Origin: Pegethrix bostrychoides GSE-TBD4-15B
GTDB taxonomy: Bacteria; Cyanobacteriota; Cyanobacteriia; Elainellales; Elainellaceae
DNA: 49,171 bases
Direction: 5' to 3'
Assembly (NCBI GenBank): GCA_019359155.1
Contig: JAHHHV010000019.1
Coordinates: 1-49,171 of the forward strand
This document shows, in pieces, positions 25,581 to 34,100 of the stretch (the first letter of the stretch is position 1; each line of letters opens with the position of its first letter). Made by a program: the position numbers and the translations under genes. The notes below the pieces were generated by a model, which was not told where the DNA came from, searched no databases, and saw nothing but the letters and a program-made list of their open reading frames with translations.

Positions 25581-25898
25581 CTAGCGCCCAATGCTAGACA
25601 ACCAAGCCGCAACCTGATCATGCGGAATGCTTTCGCCCGTCTCCTGATATCGCTGCAACCGCTGCATATCCTCCGCTCGGCTAGCTGAATCACTGTCGAA
25701 TGCTAACCCCTGCTGTTGAAGCTGCTGCCACTCCGCCTCAGTGAGTTCGGGCTGGTCGCGATGAATCGCCAGAACCTTCGCAAAAGCAGTCAGGCTACCA
25801 TCTGAGCTATTCACCCACTCCCAAACTGCTAGCTTCAACGCCTGCAAATCCTGGAAGCCTGCGAGATGTGCTGCAATCTGCCGACGAGTATTGGCCAT
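25581..25898 (-). CDS. Small protein with ParD/CopG-antitoxin-like C-terminus
   Basis: The 105-residue protein ends QRYQETGESIPHDQVAAWLSSIG, resembling the C-terminal ending of small CopG/ParD-like antitoxins (xxYxxTGxxIxHxxVxxWLxSxG). The N-terminal 50 residues (RRQIAAHLAGFQDLQALKLAVW) are helical and not clearly a ribbon-helix-helix. No toxin gene adjoins it: upstream is an XRE regulator and downstream the NACHT gene, with a 55-base gap to the latter. It may be an orphan antitoxin. The family resemblance rests on the tail only. Confidence 0.55.
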   Translation of the reverse strand: MANTRRQIAAHLAGFQDLQALKLAVWEWVNSSDGSLTAFAKVLAIHRDQPELTEAEWQQLQQQGLAFDSDSASRAEDMQRLQRYQETGESIPHDQVAAWLSSIGR

Positions 25899-26013
25899 CT
25901 TAGTTTGCCGACCTGCTAAGAATATTTTTTAGTTGTACATCATTTGACTCAGTTTCTGGTTCGCTTGAGTAGTCTTCTTAAAACAGGCTAAATCCGACCT
26001 CTCAAACCTTCCC

Positions 26014-26235
26014 CTACTCAGATTCTGGAGTTGGGCCAAACCAGTCAGGCAACTCGTCCAGCGTCACGCCCAGCGCCTGACAAAGCGCCTTCATCTGCGG
26101 AACGGTCAAGCTAGCAGGATTTGTGCCGCGCTCCCAGTTGCTCACCGTTTTAGACGTAACGCCAATGAGTCGCGCTAACGCCTCTTGCGACAGTCCGGTG
26201 GCTTCTCTCAATCTTTTGAGTTCAGAATCTCCCAT
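26014..26235 (-). CDS. XRE-family HTH regulator
   Basis: The 73-residue protein is a single Cro/C1-type helix-turn-helix: LKRLREATGLSQEALARLIGV followed by TSKTVSNWERGTNPASLTV and LCQALGVTLDELPDWF. It binds DNA as a dimer. There is no sensor domain. It heads the minus-strand run that includes a CopG-like antitoxin and the NACHT gene and is divergent from a small ORF at 26391. Between them lie several TTTCTAGAAA-type palindromes that are natural operator candidates, so autoregulation and control of the divergent gene are likely. Confidence 0.88.
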   Translation of the reverse strand: MGDSELKRLREATGLSQEALARLIGVTSKTVSNWERGTNPASLTVPQMKALCQALGVTLDELPDWFGPTPESE

Positions 26236-26237
26236 AC

Positions 26238-26305
26238 TAGAATTTAATTTCTAGAAATCTATTGACATTTAGATGAAATTCCTAAAAACTGATTTCTAGT
26301 AGAAA
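26238..26305. promoter_or_regulatory. Palindrome cluster, candidate XRE operator region
   Basis: Three overlapping or adjacent palindromes lie just upstream of the XRE gene: CTAGAA..TTCTAG (26238-26255), the perfect TTTCTAGAAA (26248-26257), and TTTCTAGTAGAAA (26293-26305). A TTGACA box on the plus strand (26262-26267) falls between them. This is what a two-operator divergent control region would look like; the -10 element is not clear. Confidence 0.5.
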
Positions 26306-26390
26306 CGTAGAAATTGCTCAAAGTCCTGGCTGTTGATCCAGATTCAGGACTTTTCCTAACCACAGTTTTCTTTATCCGTCCCACAAAATT

Positions 26391-26624
26391 ATGCCTTACT
26401 CTGACCAACTCTCGCCTTGGGTGGTCTATCGTCTGCTGCCCAATTTCCAGCGAATTTTGCTAGAACGCTTCCGCAAACGCAATAATGCCGAAGACTATGC
26501 CAGAGTGCTGAAGCAAATTCAGCCTCAGATCGAGCTAGCGATTCTGTTTGAAATGGAGTCATCCCCCACTCCAGCAGCGCCAAGACAAGCTCGGCTCAAC
26601 CCAAATCAGAGCCGCAAGTTCTAA
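26391..26624 (+). CDS. Small hypothetical protein divergent from the XRE regulator
   Basis: The 77-residue frame starts MPYSDQLSPWVVYRLLPNFQ and runs RILLERFRKRNNAEDYARVL, a helical, basic segment, then a low-complexity tail (SSPTPAAPRQARLNPNQSRKF). No ideal ribosome site is seen. It is separated from the XRE gene by the palindrome cluster and could be its regulatory target. No family is recognised. The compact hydrophobic pattern in the first 50 residues supports it being real. Confidence 0.5.
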   Translation: MPYSDQLSPWVVYRLLPNFQRILLERFRKRNNAEDYARVLKQIQPQIELAILFEMESSPTPAAPRQARLNPNQSRKF

Positions 26625-26810
26625 AACGAAGCCACGAGCACCAATTCAAAATAGCCTGCTGATCACCTGCCAGATTCAGCCCCATATTCACTGCTTTGAA
26701 CTAATTGTTTAAGCCGACAGACAGCTCCAGCAATCGCCCCAAAACTTGGGGGACGGTAGCCAGATCATCGCTACTCATCCCCCTTTTAGCAACAGACCGC
26801 GTTAACGCTA

Positions 26811-29324
26811 TCAGCGCTCGCCCGCTTCCGTTTTGGCAATCGTCAGCAGCGTTTTCAGCACCGAGTCTGGGTTGAGGCTAATCGAGTCAATTCCCAGATT
26901 CACCAGGAAAGCGGCAAACTCCGGGTAGTCGCTGGGAGCCTGACCGCAGATGCCCACCTTACGGCCTTTGGCTTTAGCCTTTTCAATCACCCGCTGCACC
27001 ATCACCTTCACCGCCGCGTTGCGTTCATCAAACAGATGCGACACCAGCGCCGAATCGCGATCGAGTCCCAGCGTTAGCTGCGTCAAGTCATTTGAGCCAA
27101 TCGAGAAGCCATCAAAAATCTCGCTGAACTCGTCGGCCAAAATCACGTTGCTGGGCAGCTCGCACATCACGTAGATTTGCAGCCCGTTTTGGCCGCGCTT
27201 CAGGCCGTGCTGCGCCATTTCAGCCTGGACTTTCACGCCCTCCTCCGGGGTGCGGCAGAACGGAATCATCGGAATCACGTTGGTCAGACCCATCTCGTCC
27301 CGGACTCGCTTAAAGGCGCGGCACTCCAGGCCAAACGCCTCGCGATATTTCGGGTCGTAGTAGCGCGAGGCTCCCCGCCAGCCCAGCATCGGGTTTTCTT
27401 CAGCTGGCTCAAATTCCTGACCGCCAATCAGGTTCGCATATTCGTTGCTCTTGAGATCCGACATCCGCACCACGACCGGCTTTGGGTAGAAAGCTGCCGC
27501 TAGCATCCCAATCCCAGAAGCCAGCTTGTCCACAAAATATTCGGCGCGGTCGTCGTAGAGCGCCGTGAGCTGGCTGATTTCCCACTTGGCGGCCTTGTCT
27601 TTGAGCTGGTCAAAGTTAAGCAGCGCCAGCGGATGCACCTTAATGTGATTGGCAATGATGAACTCGGTGCGCGCCAGCCCAACGCCGTCGCTGGGCAGCA
27701 TCGAGAGCCGGAAGGCTTCCTGCGGATTGCCGACGTTCATCAGCACTTTGGTGCGGGTTTTGGGCAGTTCGTTGAGCTGTACCTCACTAATTTCAAACGG
27801 CACAAGACCGCTGTAAACCTGTCCTGCCTCGCCTTCAGCGCAAGAAACCGTCACTTCCTGCTCGTCATGCAGCGTTTCAGTAGCGTTGTCGCAGCCGACA
27901 ATCGCGGGTAGCCCTAGCTCACGGGCAATGATCGCCGCATGGCAGGTGCGTCCACCCTGATTGGTAATCACGGCGCTAGCTTTTTTCATAATCGGCTCCC
28001 AGTCTGGGTCGGTGCGTCCAGTCACCAGCACTTCGCCGTCCTGAAATTCCTCCAGCTTCCGCACGTCCAGAATCACCCGCACCTTGCCCTGGCCAATCAT
28101 TTCGCCCACGGCTCGCCCGGTGAGCAACGGCTCTAGTTTAGTTTCAGACTTGAGCTGATAGGTTTTGAGGACATTGCTAGACTTCTGCGAATGCACGGTT
28201 TCAGGCCGCGCCTGCACAATAAACAGCTCGCCCGTCTGGCCATCTTTCGCCCATTCAATATCCATCGGCGTGTAGAGACCGCGCACCGCCGAATAGTGAT
28301 CTTCAATCGTGCAGACCCATTCAGCTAGCTGCAAAATCTCGGTTTCCTCCAGCGCATACTGAGCCTGATCAAACTTGGAAACCGGAATATTGATCGTGGC
28401 CTTACCGCCGCCAATGTCGTAGATCATTTTGATCTTTTTGTTGCCCAGCCGCTTGTCAAGAATCGGGCGGAAGCCCTGCTTGAGAGTGGGTTTGAACACG
28501 ACATATTCATCCGGGTTGACCATGCCCTGCACCACGTTTTCGCCGAGGCCGTAGGCTGCCGTAATCAGCGCCGCGTTTTTGAAGCCGCTTTCGGTATCAA
28601 TTGAAAACATCACGCCCGATGTCGCCAAGTCAGATCGCACCATTTTCTGCACACCCACCGACAGCGCTACGTCAAAATGGTCAAAGTTTTTGAGCGTCCG
28701 GTAGGAAATCGCCCGGTCGGTGAACAGCGAGGCAAAGCACATGTGGCAGGAGGCCAAAACGCCCTGGATGCCCTGCACGTTCAGATAAGACTCCTGCTGT
28801 CCGGCAAAGCTGGCATCCGGCAGATCTTCGGCAGTGGCGCTGGAGCGCACGGCCACATCCACGCCCCGGTGATTGCTGCGGCTGTGAGACTGTCCCACTT
28901 CCAAGTCCCCGCCTAGCTCCAGGCTGACACCGTAATACTGGCTAAGCTGCACGTAGGCTTCGATGATTTCAGATTCCAGCTCTGGGGGAAACGGCTCGTC
29001 TAAAATCAGCGTCCGCGCCTGCTGACCACACTGGCGCAGACTGTCCATATCGTTGACATCTAGACTGGCGAACAAGCGCCGCAGCCGCTTTTCCAGCCCT
29101 GCCTGCTGGATAAAGTAGCGAAAGGCATGAGCCGTGACCGCAAAGCCAGTCGGCACGTTCACCCCTTTGGGCAAAAGCTGCTGAATCATCTCACCCAGCG
29201 AAGCATTCTTACCGCCGACTAGGTGCACGTCCGCAATGCCGACCTGATTAAACCAAAGCACAAAAGCCGATGAGCGATCGACATCGACCTCAACCGTGCT
29301 GCCTGAAATGCCAGTTGTAATCAT
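26811..29324 (-). CDS. ppsA: Phosphoenolpyruvate synthase
   Basis: The enzyme (837 residues) converts pyruvate plus ATP to phosphoenolpyruvate, AMP and phosphate through a swivelling phospho-His domain. The N-terminal ATP-binding domain shows VGGKNASLGEM, GFAVTAHAFRYF, VAVRSSATAEDLPDASFAGQ and YGLGENVVQG. The central phospho-His loop is GGRTCHAAIIARELGLPAIVGC. The C-terminal TIM barrel shows VGLARTEFI, VVVRMSDLKSNEY, NPMLGWRG and FSIGSNDLTQLTLG. The start ATG at 29324 (MITTGISG) is chosen because aggag stands eight bases before it; a longer frame adds seven residues without a ribosome site. It allows gluconeogenic flux. It is monocistronic as far as seen. Confidence 0.96.
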   Translation of the reverse strand: MITTGISGSTVEVDVDRSSAFVLWFNQVGIADVHLVGGKNASLGEMIQQLLPKGVNVPTGFAVTAHAFRYFIQQAGLEKRLRRLFASLDVNDMDSLRQCGQQARTLILDEPFPPELESEIIEAYVQLSQYYGVSLELGGDLEVGQSHSRSNHRGVDVAVRSSATAEDLPDASFAGQQESYLNVQGIQGVLASCHMCFASLFTDRAISYRTLKNFDHFDVALSVGVQKMVRSDLATSGVMFSIDTESGFKNAALITAAYGLGENVVQGMVNPDEYVVFKPTLKQGFRPILDKRLGNKKIKMIYDIGGGKATINIPVSKFDQAQYALEETEILQLAEWVCTIEDHYSAVRGLYTPMDIEWAKDGQTGELFIVQARPETVHSQKSSNVLKTYQLKSETKLEPLLTGRAVGEMIGQGKVRVILDVRKLEEFQDGEVLVTGRTDPDWEPIMKKASAVITNQGGRTCHAAIIARELGLPAIVGCDNATETLHDEQEVTVSCAEGEAGQVYSGLVPFEISEVQLNELPKTRTKVLMNVGNPQEAFRLSMLPSDGVGLARTEFIIANHIKVHPLALLNFDQLKDKAAKWEISQLTALYDDRAEYFVDKLASGIGMLAAAFYPKPVVVRMSDLKSNEYANLIGGQEFEPAEENPMLGWRGASRYYDPKYREAFGLECRAFKRVRDEMGLTNVIPMIPFCRTPEEGVKVQAEMAQHGLKRGQNGLQIYVMCELPSNVILADEFSEIFDGFSIGSNDLTQLTLGLDRDSALVSHLFDERNAAVKVMVQRVIEKAKAKGRKVGICGQAPSDYPEFAAFLVNLGIDSISLNPDSVLKTLLTIAKTEAGER

Positions 29325-29569
29325 AAATTTGACTCCTAATATCAAATAAGGAATGGAAAAGATACGTTTCGTAAACTGCTCAAACAGTGGTCAATACCCA
29401 GTGGGGCGTAAGGTAAAGACTCGTGCAAAAGGGGAAATCTAGCAGGTTTGGATCAATATACTCTCAAGCCTAGCGAAATAAATGCGGCTTGTGAACTTAA
29501 AACTATCTAAAGATCTAAACTGGAGCAGTGGGTACAAAACGGTATCATCCTCTACTGCTCGCTTTACAA

Positions 29570-29593
29570 TTCGTGATTAGATTCGTGGTTAGA
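29570..29593 (+). repeat. 12-bp tandem duplication in intergenic spacer
   Basis: ttcgtgattaga and ttcgtggttaga stand head to tail with one difference. They lie 31 bases before the next gene's start codon. Confidence 0.9.
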
Positions 29594-29623
29594 TTCAAAG
29601 TGAGTCATTAGGAGCGGAACCGC

Positions 29624-30049
29624 GTGAATGCAGCAGAACAGGCAATTGGTCTGTCGGTAGCCACCAAAATTGCGGCGCTGGTGAATCTGTTTAAGTCTCA
29701 CTTTCCAGATGCCAAAGCCGACCTGAAACCTTGGTCAAACGACCGGGACACTCGCAATCTGCTCGACCCTGACTCCATCGATATCGCCTTCCACCTGCCG
29801 GGATGGAGCCGATCGTTGCAGAGCCGCAGCGTGCTAGTGCAGATCCGGTTCTATGACGATCCGGTCACTGAAACGCGCCGAGTGATTGGCTTAGAGGCAG
29901 CTGGCTTTACACATTCAGGCGAGCAGTGGCGGCTTTCCACCATTGAAAACTGGCAGTTTCGGGGGCAGGTGGAGCCAGCGGTCGCCGTACAGGAGAAGCT
30001 GCGGCTGTTCGCTCGGCAGGCTTTTGAGCTATTTAACGCAGCGGCCTGA
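29624..30049 (+). CDS. Conserved-looking hypothetical protein (141 residues)
   Basis: The product has a helical start (GLSVATKIAALVNLFKSHFP), then DSIDIAFHLPGWSRSLQSR and VLVQIRFYDDP, GLEAAGFTHSGEQWRLSTIE, and a helical end (VQEKLRLFARQAFELFNAAA). The alternation suggests a compact alpha/beta protein. No named family is recognised. The GTG start has ggag about ten bases upstream. It precedes the acyltransferase gene on the same strand. The last copy of coding sequence is part of a 12-bp tandem repeat that includes the stop codon. Confidence 0.7.
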   Translation: MNAAEQAIGLSVATKIAALVNLFKSHFPDAKADLKPWSNDRDTRNLLDPDSIDIAFHLPGWSRSLQSRSVLVQIRFYDDPVTETRRVIGLEAAGFTHSGEQWRLSTIENWQFRGQVEPAVAVQEKLRLFARQAFELFNAAA

Positions 30050-30076
30050 GTAGCGGCCTGAGTAGCGGCCTGAGTG
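30041..30076 (+). repeat. 12-bp tandem repeat (3 copies) spanning a stop codon
   Basis: gcggcctgagta occurs three times (last base differs in copy 3). The first copy holds the TGA of the upstream gene (30047-30049). Confidence 0.95.
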
Positions 30077-30202
30077 GAGCCAGCAGACAGCCAAAAGAAC
30101 TGTCCCAACGCTGTGAGCAGGTTGAAAAAAGCCGTCTAAGGTAAATTGAGACAGATTATTGTCTTGCTCAAAATTCTGAGCGTTGTACCCTCAGCCTTGT
30201 CG

Positions 30203-30910
30203 ATGGTTTTGATGCGCCTAAACTCCTCACCTTCCGCCCCTTCCATTCAGTCTCGCTGCTCTCCCTGGCTCACGCCCTTGGCCTATGCGCTGGGCTACTG
30301 GCTGCTGCCCGCCTATTTTCGGCTGCGGGTCACTGGTCAGGAAAATCTGCCGCGCTCCGGAGCCGTAATTCTGTCTCCCACGCATCGCTCGCGCTGGGAT
30401 GCGCTGCTGGTGCCCTATGCCGCAGGCCGCTTTGCCACCGGACGCGACATTCACTTTATGGTGACGGTTGATGAAGTCAAGGGGCTTCAGGGCTGGTTCA
30501 TCCGGCGCTTGGGCGGCTTTGCGGTCAACCCGCGTCAGCCCGCCATTGCCAGCCTGCGTCACGGGCTGGAGGTGCTGCAAAACCGCGAAATGCTGGTGAT
30601 TTTTCCAGAAGGCGGCATTTTCAAAGACGGGCAGGTGCATCCGCTGAAGCCGGGATTAGCCAGACTGGCGCTGCAAGCCGAAACCAACCAGCCAGATCTA
30701 AACGTGCAGATTGTGCCAATTTATCTCAGCTACAGCCAAGCAGCGCCGACTTGGGGTTGTGAGGCCACCGTTCAGATTGGCCAGCCCTTGCAGGTTGCTG
30801 ACTATAGCCAGCAGCAGCCCGTCAAGCAAGCCGCCAAGCAGCTCACCCACGACCTGAGCTATGCGCTGAACGAGCTGGCCGAGTCGCCCTTGGCATTCGC
30901 TGCGCTCTAG
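30203..30910 (+). CDS. 1-acyl-sn-glycerol-3-phosphate acyltransferase-like (PlsC family)
   Basis: Members transfer acyl groups to lysophosphatidate or related acceptors at the inner membrane. The PlsC blocks are visible: THRSRWDALL with the catalytic His-x4-Asp (H61, D66), GGFAVNPRQP and MLVIFPEGGIFKDG (FPEG at about 134-137), then IVPIYLSY. Upstream is a hydrophobic stretch (LTPLAYALGYWLLPAYF) that anchors it. The ATG at 30203 is taken as start; the frame also opens at TTG 30146 and ATG 30212, and no ribosome site decides. The gene's last bases belong to a 24-bp duplication shared with the end of the convergent kinase gene. The acceptor cannot be told from sequence alone. Confidence 0.85.
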   Translation: MVLMRLNSSPSAPSIQSRCSPWLTPLAYALGYWLLPAYFRLRVTGQENLPRSGAVILSPTHRSRWDALLVPYAAGRFATGRDIHFMVTVDEVKGLQGWFIRRLGGFAVNPRQPAIASLRHGLEVLQNREMLVIFPEGGIFKDGQVHPLKPGLARLALQAETNQPDLNVQIVPIYLSYSQAAPTWGCEATVQIGQPLQVADYSQQQPVKQAAKQLTHDLSYALNELAESPLAFAAL

Positions 30911-30958
30911 ATATTTTCAGAGCTGCGCTTCTAGATGTTTTCAGAGCTGCGCTCTAGA
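30899..30958. repeat. ~24-bp tandem repeat (2.5 copies) joining two convergent gene ends
   Basis: gctgcgctctagatattttc (30899), gctgcgcttctagatgtttt (30922) and gctgcgctctaga (30946) are consecutive copies. Copy 1 contains the stop of the acyltransferase gene; copies 2-3 contain the end of the histidine kinase gene on the other strand. Confidence 0.9.
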
Positions 30959-32952
30959 GTCGGCAAATGCACCGTCAGCACCGTCCAGCCCGCCTGACTA
31001 TCGGCTTCAATCCAGCCGTGCAGCGTCTCGACGAGCTTTTTGATCAGCGCTAGCCCCAGTCCCGTGCCGCCCTGCTGCCAAGGGTCGCTCTTGGGGATGC
31101 GGTAAAACTTCTCAAACATGCGCGGAATTTCGCTGGCCGGGATTTCAGCTTGGTTGCTAATTTTGAACGTCGTGACGGGCAGACGCTCTTGCGCCAGATT
31201 TAGCTTGAACTGACGCGGGTCAGCATCGGGGCTGTAGCCGACCTCTAGCCGAATCGCTCCATCTGGCGAGGTGTATTTGCAGGCGTTGTTTAAAAGCTCG
31301 GCCAAGATGCGCTCTAGGCTCTTGCGGTCTGAGCTAACGGCAGGCGTTTCCGGCGGAATTTCAATGCTGAGGTGCTGCTGCCGACTCTGCGCTCGTGAGG
31401 TAAATGGAGCCATAATGCTGGGAATCCAGTCCTGAAGCCGAATTGGCTCCGGCGAGATCCGATAGGAGTCGTTTTCTAAGCGCTGTAGGTCAAGCAGGTC
31501 GTTGATTAGCTCAGTCTCGCGGCTGCATTCAGCCTCCAAAATCTCCAGATAGCGCTGCTGGCGTTCGGGGCTGGGGGCGGTTTTCAGCATATGAATCGCC
31601 ATTTTGATATTTGAGAGCGGCGTGCGTAGCTCATGCGACACCGTACTCAAAAAATCATCCTTGAGCTGGTTGAGATGCTCCAGCACCGCCACCTCAGCCT
31701 GCACCTCAGCATAGAGACGGGCTTGGCGAATCGCAATCGAGCATTGGTTGGCCACCTGCTTCACCAGCCGGATATCCTGGTCGCTAAAGGCATGATCCTT
31801 GTGGTGCAGCACCCAAAGATCGCCGATCACGCCCTGATCGTCCAAAATCGGGCAGGCCAGTGCCGAAACCATGCCGCGCTCTGGGTTGGGACTGAGCGAG
31901 CAGAACTGAAAGCATTCCCCCTTCAAAAGCTGGCTGTACAGCTCCTGCGTCGTAGAAAACTTGGCGACCCGGCCCTGGTAGGGCGAGAGGAAGTCAGTGT
32001 ACTCATAGCAGGTGGTGGAGGTGCCCTGCTCTAGGTCATAGAGTGAGGCGTTGCAGCCCCGCACCTTCATCACAATCGCCAGCTCACGAATCGCGGCCTG
32101 CAAGATTAGATCCACATCTAGGCTGTCGCGCACCCGGTCGGTGATCCGCTTTAGGGATGCCTCAAACTCATAGGCCTGCTGAAGCTGCGTCGTGCGCGCT
32201 TGCACCTCGCTCTCTAGGTGATCGTTGAGATGCTGGATTTCACGGTGCAGCTCGGAGTTGTGGATCGCAATGGCCAGTTGCGGGGTCAGCTGTTCGAGCA
32301 GGTTGATTTCGTCGGGCTGCCACTGACGCAGGCTGTCTTGATGCACTGAGAGCACGCCCCAAAGCTGCTCGTCTCGCATAATCGGCACAGCCATCCTGGC
32401 CTGAGCCGAAAGCTGCTTATGGCCAGCCCGCAGCGGCTGATCCAGGCTGCGAGAGACTTCGTTGCGTCCCTGCCGGTACAGGCTGAGGCGGGAGGCATTC
32501 CACAGCTGGCGCAGCTCTAGTCCTAGATTGGAGCAGTGGTGGGCAGCTTCGGCAACTGCAATCACACTGCCGTCTGGGTAGCAGCGCTCGACTAAAACCT
32601 GATCGGCTCGCAAAAACTGCCGGATCTCAGCCACCGCGATGCTGAGCATAAACACCAGATCAGCCGATTGAAAGACCTGGATTGCAATTCTGTTAATCAG
32701 CCGCTCTCGCTCTAGCTGATGCCGCAGCTCAGTCTCAGTTGTCTCGCCCGCAGTCTGTCTACCCCCAGGTTTGTCCACAGTCTGTTTGTCCACAGCCTGT
32801 TTGCCCCCGGCCTGTCTGCCCACAGTCTGCTTGCCTGTCTCACCGGACAAATATCTCGGCGCATAGCCTCTCTCTGGAGCCTGATGCCGCAGTGAGAGAT
32901 TAAATTCGCGAGATTTGCAACGCAGCGCTTGATCCGGTTCAGGGGAGTTCAT
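30931..32952 (-). CDS. Soluble sensor histidine kinase with two GAF domains
   Basis: The 673-residue protein has no membrane segment. GAF1 lies at about residues 95-235 (AVAEIRQFLRADQVLVERCY, MAVPIMRDEQLWGVLSVHQ). A coiled coil follows (HREIQHLNDHLESEV), then GAF2 at about 265-415 (CPILDDQGVIGDLWVLHHK). HisKA holds the phospho-acceptor H440 in STVSHELRTPLSNIK. The HATPase shows the N box LAELLNNACKYTSPDG and G box GGTGLGLALIKKLVE. GAF1 has an RADQVLVERC-type start that resembles bilin-binding GAFs of cyanobacteria, but the usual chromophore Cys motif is not obvious. A 15-bp repeat run near 32757-32850 encodes KQ[TA]VDK-type pentapeptides in the N-terminal linker. No response regulator gene is adjacent, so it is an orphan kinase. 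Confidence 0.92.
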   Translation of the reverse strand: MNSPEPDQALRCKSREFNLSLRHQAPERGYAPRYLSGETGKQTVGRQAGGKQAVDKQTVDKPGGRQTAGETTETELRHQLERERLINRIAIQVFQSADLVFMLSIAVAEIRQFLRADQVLVERCYPDGSVIAVAEAAHHCSNLGLELRQLWNASRLSLYRQGRNEVSRSLDQPLRAGHKQLSAQARMAVPIMRDEQLWGVLSVHQDSLRQWQPDEINLLEQLTPQLAIAIHNSELHREIQHLNDHLESEVQARTTQLQQAYEFEASLKRITDRVRDSLDVDLILQAAIRELAIVMKVRGCNASLYDLEQGTSTTCYEYTDFLSPYQGRVAKFSTTQELYSQLLKGECFQFCSLSPNPERGMVSALACPILDDQGVIGDLWVLHHKDHAFSDQDIRLVKQVANQCSIAIRQARLYAEVQAEVAVLEHLNQLKDDFLSTVSHELRTPLSNIKMAIHMLKTAPSPERQQRYLEILEAECSRETELINDLLDLQRLENDSYRISPEPIRLQDWIPSIMAPFTSRAQSRQQHLSIEIPPETPAVSSDRKSLERILAELLNNACKYTSPDGAIRLEVGYSPDADPRQFKLNLAQERLPVTTFKISNQAEIPASEIPRMFEKFYRIPKSDPWQQGGTGLGLALIKKLVETLHGWIEADSQAGWTVLTVHLPTLERSSENI

Positions 32953-33211
32953 GCGGGTAAAAAAACGAATGCTAAATTGGGGAACAAGACAATCGACGGG
33001 AGCTGAAATGATGCCGGAACTAGGGCCAGAGCTGAGCCTTAAAGAGTCTCAAAGCTTCAGTCTGGAACTTTATGATTGCTTTTATGATTGCTCTATAGTC
33101 TAAGCAGCAACTCGATAATCTGTCAGCTAAGAGAAGCACAGTTTACCGCTTCAGGTCTGATCTAGAAAACCGTAGTCCGGTTCGTCATCGGGTTCGCCGA
33201 GGCAGCGTTGC

Positions 33212-33985
33212 TCAACCACCTGCCAAAATCGGCTGAAGATCGAGGCGAACCCCAGGGCGGGGCGTGAGCAGCTGGGTGGTGAGCTGCCGTTGAGCCAGGG
33301 TTTGGCGTAGCTCTTCTGGACTGCCCTGGGACTGCAATACCGAAACTAGCAGGCCGCTAAACGCTACGTCGCCGCCTGCCGCTGAAGGCAGCATCACCTT
33401 GGGCTGGAGCCACTGCACGACTTCGGGAGCGCTGGTGCGGCCTTTGACGAGCGCTCCCAGCAGCGGAATCGCTAAATCCACCACAGGCGCAATTATGACA
33501 TCAACCGGGGCGCTAGCTTTGAGATCCGGCGAATGGTTGCCGTGCGGCTCGTAGTAGAGCTGAACACCAGTCGCTAGATCTTTCAGCAGATAGCCATTTT
33601 CAACCAGCAGTGGCCCAATCGGCGAACCCGGTACAGCCTGAATCTGCAAGCGATCATGCAGCCTGTAGCACTCTCCATGTGCCAACGCCGTCACCTGGCT
33701 GTAGCCCAAACCTGTCACGACCCTAGCGGCATTGGGCGAGCCGACAACCGGCAGATTGTGATCGAGCGCTCTGAGCGTTTCGGGATGGGCATGATCTTCT
33801 AGCCCCTGAGACAGCAACAGCAGATCAATATCTGGAGGAATCGGGCGGGGCTGCTGATGTTCGCCTTTAATTAACCAGGGCAAATTGTTGAACACCAGCG
33901 ATCCGATCAGCCAAGGATCGAGTAATATTCGCTGGTCGGCCATTTCGATCAGCCAGGAGTTGTTGTCGAACCAGGTCAGATACAT
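33212..33985 (-). CDS. MBL-fold protein with altered metal-ligand motif
   Basis: The 257-residue protein looks like the UlaG/metallo-beta-lactamase-fold group: MYLTWFDNNSWLIEMADQRI, LLDPWL, LLLLSQGLEDHAHPETL and later YEPHGNH and LPSAAGGD. In active MBL hydrolases the loop is HxHxDH; here it reads QGLEDH, so the first two His are missing while the Asp-His pair remains. Activity as a metallo-hydrolase is therefore uncertain. The fold assignment is strong because the surrounding strands fit. It is divergent from the leader of selO. Confidence 0.82.
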   Translation of the reverse strand: MYLTWFDNNSWLIEMADQRILLDPWLIGSLVFNNLPWLIKGEHQQPRPIPPDIDLLLLSQGLEDHAHPETLRALDHNLPVVGSPNAARVVTGLGYSQVTALAHGECYRLHDRLQIQAVPGSPIGPLLVENGYLLKDLATGVQLYYEPHGNHSPDLKASAPVDVIIAPVVDLAIPLLGALVKGRTSAPEVVQWLQPKVMLPSAAGGDVAFSGLLVSVLQSQGSPEELRQTLAQRQLTTQLLTPRPGVRLDLQPILAGG

Positions 33986-34063
33986 GGTACTTAATTATGG
34001 GATCAAAGAACAGTGGGGCGCGATCCGTATTGTAGCGAAGGCCAAAGTTCCAGCAAAGCTGAC

Positions 34064-34094
34064 TTGCCGTGCTATCAAGATACTGAGTTATAAT
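34064..34094 (+). promoter_or_regulatory. Candidate sigma70-type promoter
   Basis: A consensus TATAAT stands at 34089-34094. The best upstream partner is TTGCCG at 34064-34069, 19 bases away, so the -10 is strong and the -35 weak. Transcription would begin near 34101 and meet a terminator at 34210-34240. Confidence 0.5.
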
Positions 34095-34100
34095 GCAGAC

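Noticed and set aside
26741-26770. Hairpin ccccaaaacttgggg downstream of ppsA as a terminator
   Set aside because: No T-run follows the stem on either strand.
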